A stretch of DNA of 8,098 nt. It comes from Clostridiaceae bacterium (GTDB lineage Bacteria > Bacillota > Clostridia > Saccharofermentanales > DTU023). The translations under genes and the position numbers were made by a program. How positions within the stretch are numbered: the stretch's first letter is position 1; the number at the start of each line of letters is the position of its first letter. The notes beneath the pieces were generated by a model. It was not told the origin of the DNA and searched no databases. It saw nothing but the letters and a program-made list of their open reading frames with translations. Of this stretch, positions 1 through 6,597 are shown piece by piece. The stretch covers positions 1 through 8,098 of the forward strand of contig JAAYEX010000036.1 of the NCBI GenBank assembly GCA_012728535.1, in the 5' to 3' direction.

Positions 1-528
1 TCTTCCAGCGGAAAGCTGCTTCATTCGGAAAACTTCGCACGCCGCAGTGGCTTGCTTTTTATTAATGAAATCTTTGTAGCTGAACAAGAAAATGACGGGA
101 AGAAAAGGATCGGCTTTGCTCTGGATAAGCAGATAGATAGATTTTATCTTAAAGAGAAATTTAAGAACGATGTTTCTTTCGAAGAAGCTGTTTCATATGC
201 AGTTTCCGTTATAGGCGGGCTTAGCGAAGCTGAAGGAAAAGAAGATGAGCAGATTGTTGCTCTGGCAGCGGAAGATAGAGCTGTTGCTTTGGTATTAGAT
301 AAGTTAAAACAGCAGGCTGAACAAGGTGAGCAAAAATTTGTATTACTGCCTCTGAGCGAAGGCGCCGGGCAGGTTTCTATCATCGAATCAATCAAGACAG
401 CTGATTCAGTGATCATATTTGTACGGCCACGTAAAACAGAGCTTGAAGACATTTTGCGTTATTTGGAAATGATTCAAGAACTGAGAAAACCGGTTCTCGG
501 ACTAGTCTCTATAGAAGAGATATTGTAG
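1..528 (+). CDS. C-terminal part of a protein with a CpsD-like (P-loop/exopolysaccharide) tail, 5' end outside window
   Basis: The frame is open from base 1 to the TAG at 526-528 (175 codons), so this is the 3' end of a longer gene. A TTG at 52 could be read as a start, but no Shine-Dalgarno precedes it and the frame stays open upstream. The middle (about residues 25-110) is charged and has no motif I recognise. The end, from about residue 128, is a hydrophobic-strand / charged-helix pattern (ADSVIIFVRPRKTELED, then a helix, then PVLGLV). This resembles the last part of the P-loop fold in capsular or exopolysaccharide tyrosine-kinase-like (CpsD/YwqD) proteins, where a strand with 'VVRxGKT' is followed by a helix and 'VLGVVLN'. 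A Walker B/A' 'DTPP' stretch is not seen; 'LPLSEGAG' occupies that place, so the domain would be degenerate. The reading frame is certain; the function is a weak inference. A terminator follows closely. Confidence 0.6.
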   Translation, partial: SSSGKLLHSENFARRSGLLFINEIFVAEQENDGKKRIGFALDKQIDRFYLKEKFKNDVSFEEAVSYAVSVIGGLSEAEGKEDEQIVALAAEDRAVALVLDKLKQQAEQGEQKFVLLPLSEGAGQVSIIESIKTADSVIIFVRPRKTELEDILRYLEMIQELRKPVLGLVSIEEIL

Positions 529-551
529 GAATTCTTCTGGAAAGCAGTTTG

Positions 552-580
552 AACGGGCGATCGGATGATCGCCCGTTTTT
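552..580 (+). terminator. Rho-independent terminator after the first gene
   Basis: An 11-bp perfect stem (552-562 AACGGGCGATC pairing with 567-577) encloses the tetraloop GGAT and runs into a T tract at 576-580. It sits 24 nt after the stop codon of the upstream gene, so transcription of that gene very probably ends here and rtcB is transcribed separately. Confidence 0.9.
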
Positions 581-595
581 ATTATGATTTATATT

Positions 596-663
596 AAGAC
601 CTCTGAATGGCGCTAGTGGAGTTTCCTTTGAAATAACTTAGTTACAGAGGGTTTTGAGGTCTT
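596..663. repeat. Spaced inverted repeat upstream of rtcB
   Basis: AAGACCTC at 596-603 is the exact reverse complement of GAGGTCTT at 656-663. The overlapping CCTCTG at 600-605 also matches CAGAGG at 645-650, so one left arm has two possible right arms about 10 nt apart. The outer right arm ends 3 nt before the TATAAT box of the putative rtcB promoter. It could be an operator, a structured 3' tail of the upstream unit, or chance; the arms are short and the loop is about 50 nt. Confidence 0.3.
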
Positions 664-672
664 TAGTATAAT
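642..672 (+). promoter_or_regulatory. Possible sigma-A-type promoter for rtcB
   Basis: A perfect TATAAT lies at 667-672, 53 nt before the rtcB ATG and downstream of the preceding terminator, where a promoter is needed. The -35 is poor: TTACAG at 642-647 has a long 19-nt spacer, and no good TTGACA is present at 16-18 nt. The -10 is convincing on position and sequence; the -35 is not. Confidence 0.45.
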
Positions 673-712
673 AGCCGTAAATAGTAGAGTTTCTGGGGTT
701 TTCATTTGATTG

Positions 713-719
713 AGAGGAG
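713..719 (+). promoter_or_regulatory. Ribosome binding site that sets the rtcB start
   Basis: AGAGGAG at 713-719 lies 5 nt before the ATG at 725. An in-frame TTG at 710 would place this site inside the coding region, so the ATG is chosen. Confidence 0.85.
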
Positions 720-724
720 TGCAG

Positions 725-1831
725 ATGATCGTCATCAGTGGAAAATATAATGAAGCTGTAGTATTCACTAATTACCTTGAACCGACAGCAAGAGAGCAGA
801 TACAGACACTTTGTGACCAACCCTTCGTTGCAGGCAGCAAGATTCGCATTATGCCGGACGTGCATGCAGGTGCCGGATCAACGATCGGCACTACCATGAC
901 CATAAAGGATAAAGTAGTGCCGAATCTTGTCGGTGTTGATATCGGATGCGGCATGGAAACAATCCGCCTGACAGACAGGGAAGTAAACTGGGCTCGTCTT
1001 GACAGGTTAATCAGGGAGAAAATTCCGGCAGGCCATGATATCCGTAGCAGGATACACCCTTATCTTGAAGAGATTGACCTGTCTAAACTCCGCGCCCGTG
1101 AAGGTGGCAGAAACGATGCCCGACTGAAGATGGACAAGGCCTACCGTTCATTGGGCACCTTGGGTGGCGGCAATCACTTTATTGAGGGCAACCGCGACGA
1201 AGAAGGCAGGTTGTATATTGTCGTCCATTCAGGATCGCGGCATCTCGGGCTCCAGATAGCTCAGTATTACCAGAGGCTGGCTCAAAAGGAGCAACCGCAT
1301 TCGTTGAGAGATCTGGCATATCTGGAAGGCCAATCTATGGAAGATTACTGTCATGACATGCAGATCATGCAGCGCTACGCCGTTCTTAACCGCAAGGCGA
1401 TTATTGATGTGATCAGTCAGGGTATGGATCTGGAAGTGGAAGAGGATTTTACTACTATTCACAATTACATTGATATGGAAAATATGATTTTGCGCAAAGG
1501 CGCGATATCAGCTCAGGCCGGTGAACTTGCCCTGATACCCTTCAATATGCGGGACGGATCCTTTATTTGCAGGGGCAAGGGCAATCCGGACTGGAACTAT
1601 TCAGCACCTCATGGTGCAGGGCGTATCATGTCGCGCACCCAGGCCAGAAAAGAGCTGTCTTTAAAGAGCCTGCACGAAGATATGGCGTGTATATACACAA
1701 CATCCGTCAGGACTTCTACTCTTGACGAAAGCCCTGATGCCTACAAGCCGATGGAAGAAATCAGCAATCTGATTAAGGATACGGTTGATGTTTTATATCA
1801 CTTAAAGCCCGAATATAACTTTAAGGCGTAA
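725..1831 (+). CDS. rtcB: RtcB-family RNA ligase
   Basis: A 368-residue cytoplasmic protein. RtcB enzymes join RNA 2',3'-cyclic phosphate or 3'-phosphate ends to 5'-OH ends using GTP and Mn2+, in RNA repair or tRNA splicing. Family landmarks occur in order: PDVHAGAGSTIG (44-55), VGVDIGCGM (69-77, metal ligands D72 and C75), LGTLGGGNHFIE (143-154, with N150/H151), VHSGSRHLG (167-175, metal ligand H168), IHNYI (245-249, H246), SAPHGAGRIMSR (293-304, where H296 aligns with the His that carries GMP, H337 in E. coli), and DAYKPMEEI near the C terminus (K341). Length is somewhat below E. coli RtcB (408 residues). Where E. coli has 'IPGSMG' before the guanylylated His, this protein has IPFNMRDG (271-278), which suggests a different clade. 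No archease, rtcA, rtcR or prfH homologue is seen nearby. A terminator upstream and a TATAAT box suggest its own promoter. The next gene starts 79 nt later without an intervening terminator, so read-through is possible. Confidence 0.95.
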   Translation: MIVISGKYNEAVVFTNYLEPTAREQIQTLCDQPFVAGSKIRIMPDVHAGAGSTIGTTMTIKDKVVPNLVGVDIGCGMETIRLTDREVNWARLDRLIREKIPAGHDIRSRIHPYLEEIDLSKLRAREGGRNDARLKMDKAYRSLGTLGGGNHFIEGNRDEEGRLYIVVHSGSRHLGLQIAQYYQRLAQKEQPHSLRDLAYLEGQSMEDYCHDMQIMQRYAVLNRKAIIDVISQGMDLEVEEDFTTIHNYIDMENMILRKGAISAQAGELALIPFNMRDGSFICRGKGNPDWNYSAPHGAGRIMSRTQARKELSLKSLHEDMACIYTTSVRTSTLDESPDAYKPMEEISNLIKDTVDVLYHLKPEYNFKA

Positions 1832-1910
1832 TACGCAGACAGAGTGTTTTGTGTCATACTGAATTGACAGTCGTATTTGTTGAATTTCTTGAGACGTAAG
1901 GAGACAAACT

Positions 1911-3221
1911 ATGGATGCAATCAAGCACTTGCAGGATGCGATTCGCCTTGCCACTGTTTCACATTCTGATCCCTATGAGACTGACTGGTCTGTTTTCCGC
2001 GAATTCGGAGAATTTGTGGCTGAAGCTTATCCCCTGATTCATGAAAAAATGAACCTGCAGTTGGTCAACGATTTTGGTCTGATTTATCACTGGTCGGGTT
2101 CGTCAGATGAAAAACCTTTGATGCTGACGGCACATTACGATGTGGTGGCGGCTACGGATGAGGATTGGGAGCACCCGCCATTTTCAGGGCATGATGACGG
2201 AGAGAGAATATGGGGCAGGGGAACACTGGATGACAAAGGTTCCCTGATCGCTATCATGGAAGCAGCAAACTCCTTGCTGGAGGCAGAATACCAGCCTCCA
2301 TACGACATCTATCTGGTCTTCGGTTTCGATGAAGAGGTCGGCGGCGAGCTTGGTGCTAAAGAAATGGCAAGATATTTTGAGGAGAATAGAATCCATTTCC
2401 GCTATATTCTGGATGAGGGCGGTGCTGTTACTGAGGGGAAGTCACTGGGTATCGAACCGGATGTTGCAGTCATAGGCATTGCTGAAAAAGGAAATAACAG
2501 CTTTCGCTTTCTCTTCCACGGTGAGGAAGGGCACTCGTCGATGCCGCCTAAATCATCAGCTGTAGGTAAGATGGCGGCTTTTATCCATGATGCTGAAAAC
2601 AAGCCGCCTAAGCTGAGAATGACGGAGACATTAGAAGCAACTTTAAAGGCTCTGGCACCTTATAAAAGCAAAGCTGAAGCTTTTGTCATGCGTAATCCCG
2701 GGCTTTTTTCACCCTTACTATCCAGGATATTACTCAAAAATAAGCAAACAGCAGCCATGCTGCGTTCAACAATTGCCTTTACCATGACAGAAGCAGGAAC
2801 CGGGCATAATGTCCTGCCAAGAACTGCCAGCTGCGTGGCAAATATCCGTGTTCTTCAGGGCGACACTGTTGAGGGCATCCTCGATCATCTGAGAAGTCTG
2901 GGACATGATTTTGAAATAGCAGAAGAGATAATGATCAATGAAGCCACGACGATCTCCGACGTCAACGGAGAAGGCATGGGGCATATTAAGGAAACTATCG
3001 CAAAAATTTATCCTGATGCTGTCGCCTTGCCCTACCTGATGGTTGGTGGAACCGACAGCCGCTTCTACGATAAAGTGTCGGATAATACCTATCGTTTTTT
3101 GCCCAATAAGCTCAGCGGCAAAGAGCTTGATACCGTGCATGGCCGCGGTGAATACATAAGCCACGAGAATTTTTTCAAGATGATTGAGTTCTATACCGAA
3201 TTTATGATCAATCTCAAATGA
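1911..3221 (+). CDS. M20-family zinc metallohydrolase (carboxypeptidase S / PM20D1-like)
   Basis: A 436-residue hydrolase, probably cytoplasmic since no signal peptide is seen. M20 enzymes use two zinc ions to cleave peptides, N-acyl amino acids or related amides. The catalytic-domain motifs are complete: AHYDVV (74-79; H75 metal ligand, D77), GRGTLDDKG (102-110; bridging D107), FDEEVGG (139-145; E141 general base, E142 ligand), LDEGG (167-171; D168 ligand) and VHGRGEYIS (409-417; H410 ligand). The inserted lid/dimerisation domain begins near 190 and holds GEEGHSSMPP (204-213; H208). The HYDVV...WEHPPFSG...GRGTLDDKG pattern is closest in memory to the carboxypeptidase S / PM20D1 branch rather than PepT or DapE; the substrate cannot be read from sequence. 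AAGGAG at 1898-1903 lies 7 nt before the ATG. It precedes two membrane protein genes (82-nt gap, then 2 nt), suggesting a transport-and-hydrolysis unit. Confidence 0.9.
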   Translation: MDAIKHLQDAIRLATVSHSDPYETDWSVFREFGEFVAEAYPLIHEKMNLQLVNDFGLIYHWSGSSDEKPLMLTAHYDVVAATDEDWEHPPFSGHDDGERIWGRGTLDDKGSLIAIMEAANSLLEAEYQPPYDIYLVFGFDEEVGGELGAKEMARYFEENRIHFRYILDEGGAVTEGKSLGIEPDVAVIGIAEKGNNSFRFLFHGEEGHSSMPPKSSAVGKMAAFIHDAENKPPKLRMTETLEATLKALAPYKSKAEAFVMRNPGLFSPLLSRILLKNKQTAAMLRSTIAFTMTEAGTGHNVLPRTASCVANIRVLQGDTVEGILDHLRSLGHDFEIAEEIMINEATTISDVNGEGMGHIKETIAKIYPDAVALPYLMVGGTDSRFYDKVSDNTYRFLPNKLSGKELDTVHGRGEYISHENFFKMIEFYTEFMINLK

Positions 3222-3239
3222 TTCAAAGATGTGATGAAA

Positions 3240-3271
3240 TAGCTGGAGACCGGCTAAACGGACTCCAGCTA
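3240..3271 (+). other. Intergenic hairpin between the hydrolase and the membrane protein genes
   Basis: TAGCTGGAG at 3240-3248 pairs exactly with CTCCAGCTA at 3263-3271. Past one A-A mismatch, CCG (3250-3252) pairs with CGG (3259-3261), closing a 6-nt loop. No T run follows on either strand, so it is not a standard terminator. It lies 18 nt after the hydrolase stop and 32 nt before the next ATG. Possible roles are RNA processing, differential mRNA stability or partial attenuation within one operon. Confidence 0.6.
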
Positions 3272-3303
3272 AAGACACGAATACCTGATGTGAGGAGACG
3301 TTT

Positions 3304-4029
3304 ATGGAGTTCAATGTCAATCATCCTATCCTCTTCGTCTTGGCCGGAGCGGTCATACTCTATGTGATAGGACAATCAGTTTTCTTTATGGTAAAAGCCT
3401 GGAGACGGGCTCGGGAACTTAAGATCGAAGCCAAGGTACTGCGTGGAGTAGCCTTCGGCAGTGCTATCTTCACGATTGCACCGGCCATAGGCGTCTTGCT
3501 GGGTCTGATCAGCCTGTCGCGCTTCCTCGGTCTGCCGCTGCCCTGGTTGCGTCTGTCAGTGCTGGGCGCACTGACCTATGAACTGCCTGCTGCAGCTTCC
3601 ACGGCCCAAGCTATGAATCTTCCGATGGACCAGCCGATCATGGCCGGATCAGCTTATGTAGCGATTGCCTGGGTTATGACTCTGGGAATTATGTCAGGTA
3701 TCCTGATCATCCTGTTTTTCCAGAAGAACATGAATAAAAGCCTGCAAAAGCTGAAGAACAAGGACCAGCGCTGGAGCACTATTCTGATGGATTCGCTTTT
3801 TGTCGGTATGATAGCTACCTTTCTTGGTATGGTTTTCGCTGACATACGTTCCGGACTGCCGGGCTGGATACCGGTTTTTGTCATGCTTTTCTCAGCATTA
3901 CTGATGATCATATTCGGTCTGATGGTCAAATTATTAAACTGGAAGTGGCTGGAGAACTATGCCATGCCCTTTAGCATGCTAGGTGGAATGGCTTTTGCCA
4001 TTCCCTTAACCCAATGGATCGGAGGTTAA
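3304..4029 (+). CDS. DUF5058-like integral membrane protein
   Basis: A 241-residue protein of largely hydrophobic composition that I recognise as DUF5058-like; no member has a function known to me. Hydrophobic segments are roughly 8-31, 49-72, 82-104 (weaker, with E93 and P95 inside), 111-138, 161-180, 188-211 and 219-238, giving about seven. A basic loop at 140-157 probably faces the cytoplasm. Landmarks are TIAPAIGVLLGL (57-68), LGALTYELPAAAS (87-99), YVAIAW (118-123) and NWKW (212-215). It starts at ATG 3304 with GAGGAG at 3292-3297. Its last codons contain the Shine-Dalgarno of the following gene, only 2 nt away, so the two products are probably made together. Its landmarks recur in the next protein, suggesting paralogous subunits of one carrier. 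The pairing with an M20 hydrolase points to import of an amide or peptide-like compound, which is inference. Confidence 0.85.
   Translation: MEFNVNHPILFVLAGAVILYVIGQSVFFMVKAWRRARELKIEAKVLRGVAFGSAIFTIAPAIGVLLGLISLSRFLGLPLPWLRLSVLGALTYELPAAASTAQAMNLPMDQPIMAGSAYVAIAWVMTLGIMSGILIILFFQKNMNKSLQKLKNKDQRWSTILMDSLFVGMIATFLGMVFADIRSGLPGWIPVFVMLFSALLMIIFGLMVKLLNWKWLENYAMPFSMLGGMAFAIPLTQWIGG
4021..4025 (+). promoter_or_regulatory. Ribosome binding site inside the end of the DUF5058-like gene
   Basis: GGAGG at 4021-4025 overlaps the last codons of the upstream gene and lies 6 nt before ATG 4032. The earlier in-frame ATG at 4014 has no such site, so 4032 is taken as the start. The arrangement favours translational coupling. 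Confidence 0.85.
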
Positions 4030-4031
4030 GT

Positions 4032-4703
4032 ATGGATAATAAGAGAAAATATTCCAATTATCCTGAAAAAATTCATAGCTGGGGAAGGATTTCGCTGGTC
4101 CTGGCAATTCTGCTTTTCATGTCTTATCCGCTATTTACTTCCTTGATTTTCGATGTTTGGCCGGATGGTGCGGTTATTTTTCAGGGTTTGTTGGCAGTTG
4201 CTCCTGTCTTCTGGACTGTAGGAATAATTGAAGCTTTCACTTTCAGTCCCATGCTGGGGTCAGGCGGATCTTATCTTGGCTTTGTTACCGGAAATCTTAC
4301 CGCCATGAAAGTTCCTGCAGCCCTGCGGGCCATGCAAATTGCCGGAGTCGAGCCTAACACGGAAGAGGGCGAAGTAGTCTCGACTGTAGCTATCGCTGTA
4401 AGCTCTATTGTTACAACGTTAATTTTGGTGCTGGGCATAGTACTTCTGAATATTCTCAGTCCCATATTGGAATCTGCAACGCTTGCGCCCGCTTTCGCCA
4501 ATGTTTTGCCGGCGCTTTTTGGTGGACTGGCTATCGTATTCCTAGCAAAAAACTGGAAAATAGCAGTAGCGCCCCTCGTGCTGATGCTGACCCTCTTTCT
4601 GATCCAGCCTTCGCTTTCAAGTGCGGTCAGTATCTTAATTCCGATCAGTGTTGCAGTGACGGTCGGAGTGTCGAGGATAATGTATAAAAAGAAAATAATT
4701 TGA
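4032..4703 (+). CDS. Small integral membrane protein, partner of the DUF5058-like protein
   Basis: A 223-residue protein without a family name I can assign. It has a short charged N-terminal tail (1-19) and hydrophobic segments at roughly 20-40, 48-69, 80-104 (weaker, Gly-rich), 115-142, 155-172, 176-192 and 196-216, ending in a basic tail (RIMYKKKII). A Gly/Ser-rich stretch SPMLGSGGSYLG (72-83) follows E67 and may form a re-entrant loop, as in some carriers. AP (57-58), LTAMKVPAA (89-97), VAIA (119-122) and NWK (174-176) match AP (59-60), LTYELPAA (90-97), VAIA (119-122) and NWK (212-214) of the preceding protein, so the two are probably distant paralogues forming a heteromer. A start at ATG 4014 is possible but lacks a ribosome site. 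A strong terminator follows 25 nt after the stop, closing the unit. Its role as a transporter subunit is inferred. Confidence 0.85.
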   Translation: MDNKRKYSNYPEKIHSWGRISLVLAILLFMSYPLFTSLIFDVWPDGAVIFQGLLAVAPVFWTVGIIEAFTFSPMLGSGGSYLGFVTGNLTAMKVPAALRAMQIAGVEPNTEEGEVVSTVAIAVSSIVTTLILVLGIVLLNILSPILESATLAPAFANVLPALFGGLAIVFLAKNWKIAVAPLVLMLTLFLIQPSLSSAVSILIPISVAVTVGVSRIMYKKKII

Positions 4704-4728
4704 TTTAATCTCAAAAAATAGCCTGTTT

Positions 4729-4760
4729 TGCGCTTCGTGGCAACGGAGCGCATTTATTTT
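4729..4760 (+). terminator. Rho-independent terminator closing the hydrolase/membrane protein unit
   Basis: TGCGCTTCGT at 4729-4738 pairs with ACGGAGCGCA at 4743-4752 (10 bp, one G-U wobble) around the loop GGCA. TTTATTTT follows at 4753-4760. It separates the membrane protein pair from the ABC exporter genes. Confidence 0.88.
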
Positions 4761-4788
4761 GCCCGCTCATAGAATATTACTGTACAAT
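4759..4788 (+). promoter_or_regulatory. Possible promoter of the ABC exporter operon
   Basis: TTGCCC at 4759-4764 (4 of 6 to TTGACA) and TACAAT at 4783-4788 (5 of 6 to TATAAT) are separated by 18 nt. It lies directly after the terminator and 21 nt before the ABC gene's ATG, giving a short leader of about 15 nt. The position is right, the -35 only moderate. No operator-like palindrome is seen. Confidence 0.5.
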
Positions 4789-4809
4789 GTCTGATGATAG
4801 GAAGAAGGT

Positions 4810-6597
4810 ATGAGAGAATATCGAACAATCTTTCCATTTGTTCGTGAAAACAAATGGCGTTATATCTTTGGAATTATTGCTCTGCTCTTTGTTGATGCGG
4901 CAAATCTGTTGGTTCCACAAGTTCTAAAGAAATTTGCTGATTGGGCTCAGTTTGGCGAACTGACACTTGAGCGAACCGGGCAGGCAGCTTTGGCCATACT
5001 ATTTTTGGGTCTGATAGTCGCTGCGGGCCGTTATTTCTGGCGGGTCTATATATTTGGTACTGCCAGGCGACTGGAATACTGGCTGCGAGATAAATTGTTC
5101 AAGAAATATCTCAGTCTTGATGACAGCTTTTTCAATAAACACCGTACCGGCGATTTGATGGCCCATGTAACCAACGATGTTCTCATGGTGCGCAACTCTA
5201 TGGGTGGCGGAATTATCATGATTGTAGATGCCGTTTTTATGACTTTATTTACAGTATTCATGATGATCTATACTGTAGGTTTTCAAACCGCAATGGTAGC
5301 TTTGCTGGCTTTGCCGTTTCTTACGGTTGTTGTCTTCAGTATGTCTAAGCCACTCCAAAGACGCAGCCGGGCTGTCCAGGATACCTTCTCTGAACTGACA
5401 ACTGAAGTCCAGGAGAATGTCTCCGGCATCAACAGCATTAAAGCCTTCGGCATTGAAGAGAATCGTTCAGAGTCTTTTGGAGAAATAAACAAAGACTATC
5501 AGACTAAAAACATGGATATGCTGCGTATGAGCGCGCTCTTTGATCCTTTGATTCAGTTTATTTCCGGTATTGCCCTGGTTATATTTATTCTCTACGGTAT
5601 CCGCCGCATGCTTATCGGCAGTCTCTCATTGGGTGATTTCGTAGCTGTGCTTAATTATGTACGCATGATGGTTTGGCCCTTGATAGCTATCGGTATGGTT
5701 GTTAACAGCTTCCAGCGTGGTATAGCGGCTATGGGGAGAATCAATGAAATATTCACGGCCGAAGCTAAGGTAAAGGAAGCCGTATCGGCTGTAAAGATCG
5801 ACGAATCTGAAGATGAAGGACCAGTCAGGATCGAGTTCAGGGATGTATATTACCGTTATGCTGATAATTTGCCCTGGGTTTTGGAAGGAGTGAGTTTTAC
5901 ACTTGAAAACAATGAAAGCCTGGCAATTTTGGGTAGGACGGGGACAGGGAAGAGTACGATCTTGAAGCTGCTGCTACGGCGTTATGATGTTTGTTCCGGT
6001 CAGATACTACTGAATGGAGTAGATGTCAGGGATGTCTCTTATGAAGAGCTCTATAGTAAAATCGCCTTTGTTGAGCAGGAAAGCTTCATGTTCTCGCGCA
6101 CTATCGCCGGCAATATCGCTTTTAGTGGTGATGATGATTATGATCCGGAAAAAGTCCGGAAAGCCGCGGAGTTCTCTCAGCTGGCGCATGACATAGAGGC
6201 CATGCCCGACAAATATAAAACCTGGGTTGGCGAAAGAGGAGTAACTCTCTCAGGTGGTCAAAAGCAGCGTCTGGCGATTGCCCGTGCGTATTATCAGGAC
6301 GCGAGGGTTTTAGTTCTGGATGATTCGCTTTCTGCGGTTGACACTAATACTGAGAAGGACATTTTGAACCATCTGGAAGAACTCGAGTGTGGTTTGATTG
6401 TTGTTAGCCAGCGGGTGTCGACGGTTCAGCGATCAGATCAGATTTTAGTTCTCGAAGATGGCATCATTTCACAACGTGGTTCGCATGCAGAACTCCTGCA
6501 AGATAAAGACGGCTTCTATGCCAGACTCTATCAGAGGCAGCTTCTCGAAAGTGAGCTGCGTGAAGATAGGGAGGAGGTGCAAGATGGCTCAGACTAA
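4810..6597 (+). CDS. ABC exporter half-transporter with degenerate ATPase site (BmrC/YheI-like)
   Basis: A 595-residue half-transporter: six-helix export domain (about 15-310) then nucleotide-binding domain (about 340-575). NBD motifs are Walker A GRTGTGKST (375-383), Q-loop FVEQE, signature LSGGQ (480-484), Walker B VLVLDD (500-505) and D-loop SAVD (508-511). Two catalytic positions differ from consensus: D505 stands where the catalytic Glu normally is, and Q534 (in VSQRVST) replaces the switch-loop His. This is the known pattern of the degenerate subunit in heterodimeric exporters such as BmrC and TAP1. The second exporter gene overlaps its end by 14 nt, and the pair order matches yheI-yheH of Bacillus. 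Substrates of such pairs include drugs, lipids and peptides; none can be inferred here. The start ATG has AGGAAG at 4799-4804. The C-terminal tail (about 578-595) is very acidic. Confidence 0.93.
   Translation: MREYRTIFPFVRENKWRYIFGIIALLFVDAANLLVPQVLKKFADWAQFGELTLERTGQAALAILFLGLIVAAGRYFWRVYIFGTARRLEYWLRDKLFKKYLSLDDSFFNKHRTGDLMAHVTNDVLMVRNSMGGGIIMIVDAVFMTLFTVFMMIYTVGFQTAMVALLALPFLTVVVFSMSKPLQRRSRAVQDTFSELTTEVQENVSGINSIKAFGIEENRSESFGEINKDYQTKNMDMLRMSALFDPLIQFISGIALVIFILYGIRRMLIGSLSLGDFVAVLNYVRMMVWPLIAIGMVVNSFQRGIAAMGRINEIFTAEAKVKEAVSAVKIDESEDEGPVRIEFRDVYYRYADNLPWVLEGVSFTLENNESLAILGRTGTGKSTILKLLLRRYDVCSGQILLNGVDVRDVSYEELYSKIAFVEQESFMFSRTIAGNIAFSGDDDYDPEKVRKAAEFSQLAHDIEAMPDKYKTWVGERGVTLSGGQKQRLAIARAYYQDARVLVLDDSLSAVDTNTEKDILNHLEELECGLIVVSQRVSTVQRSDQILVLEDGIISQRGSHAELLQDKDGFYARLYQRQLLESELREDREEVQDGSD
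6572..6577 (+). promoter_or_regulatory. Ribosome binding site of the second exporter gene, inside the first
   Basis: AGGAGG at 6572-6577 lies within the 3' coding end of the first exporter gene and 6 nt before ATG 6584. It fixes this ATG as the start and implies coupled translation of the two subunits. Confidence 0.9.

Noticed and set aside
52..54. TTG as a start codon of the first gene
   Set aside because: The frame is open upstream to base 1 and no ribosome binding site precedes it; the gene is 5'-truncated by the window.
1864..1869. Perfect TTGACA before the M20 gene as a promoter -35
   Set aside because: No acceptable -10 box is found at 15-19 nt (sequence there is TTTCTTGAGA), so a promoter cannot be supported; the gene may be read from rtcB or from an atypical promoter.
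2766..3320. 184-codon open frame on the minus strand
   Set aside because: It lies almost wholly antisense to the well-supported M20 gene, has no family-like motifs, and is explained by the codon composition of the opposite strand.
4271..4753. 160-codon open frame on the minus strand
   Set aside because: Antisense to the second membrane protein gene and running from the terminator hairpin; composition is low-complexity Thr/Ala/Ile with no recognisable domain.
6584..6597. 14-nt overlap of the two exporter genes as a possible frameshift splitting one gene
   Set aside because: Each gene encodes a full export domain plus NBD start, the second has its own AGGAGG site and ATG, and this overlap is normal for heterodimeric exporter operons.
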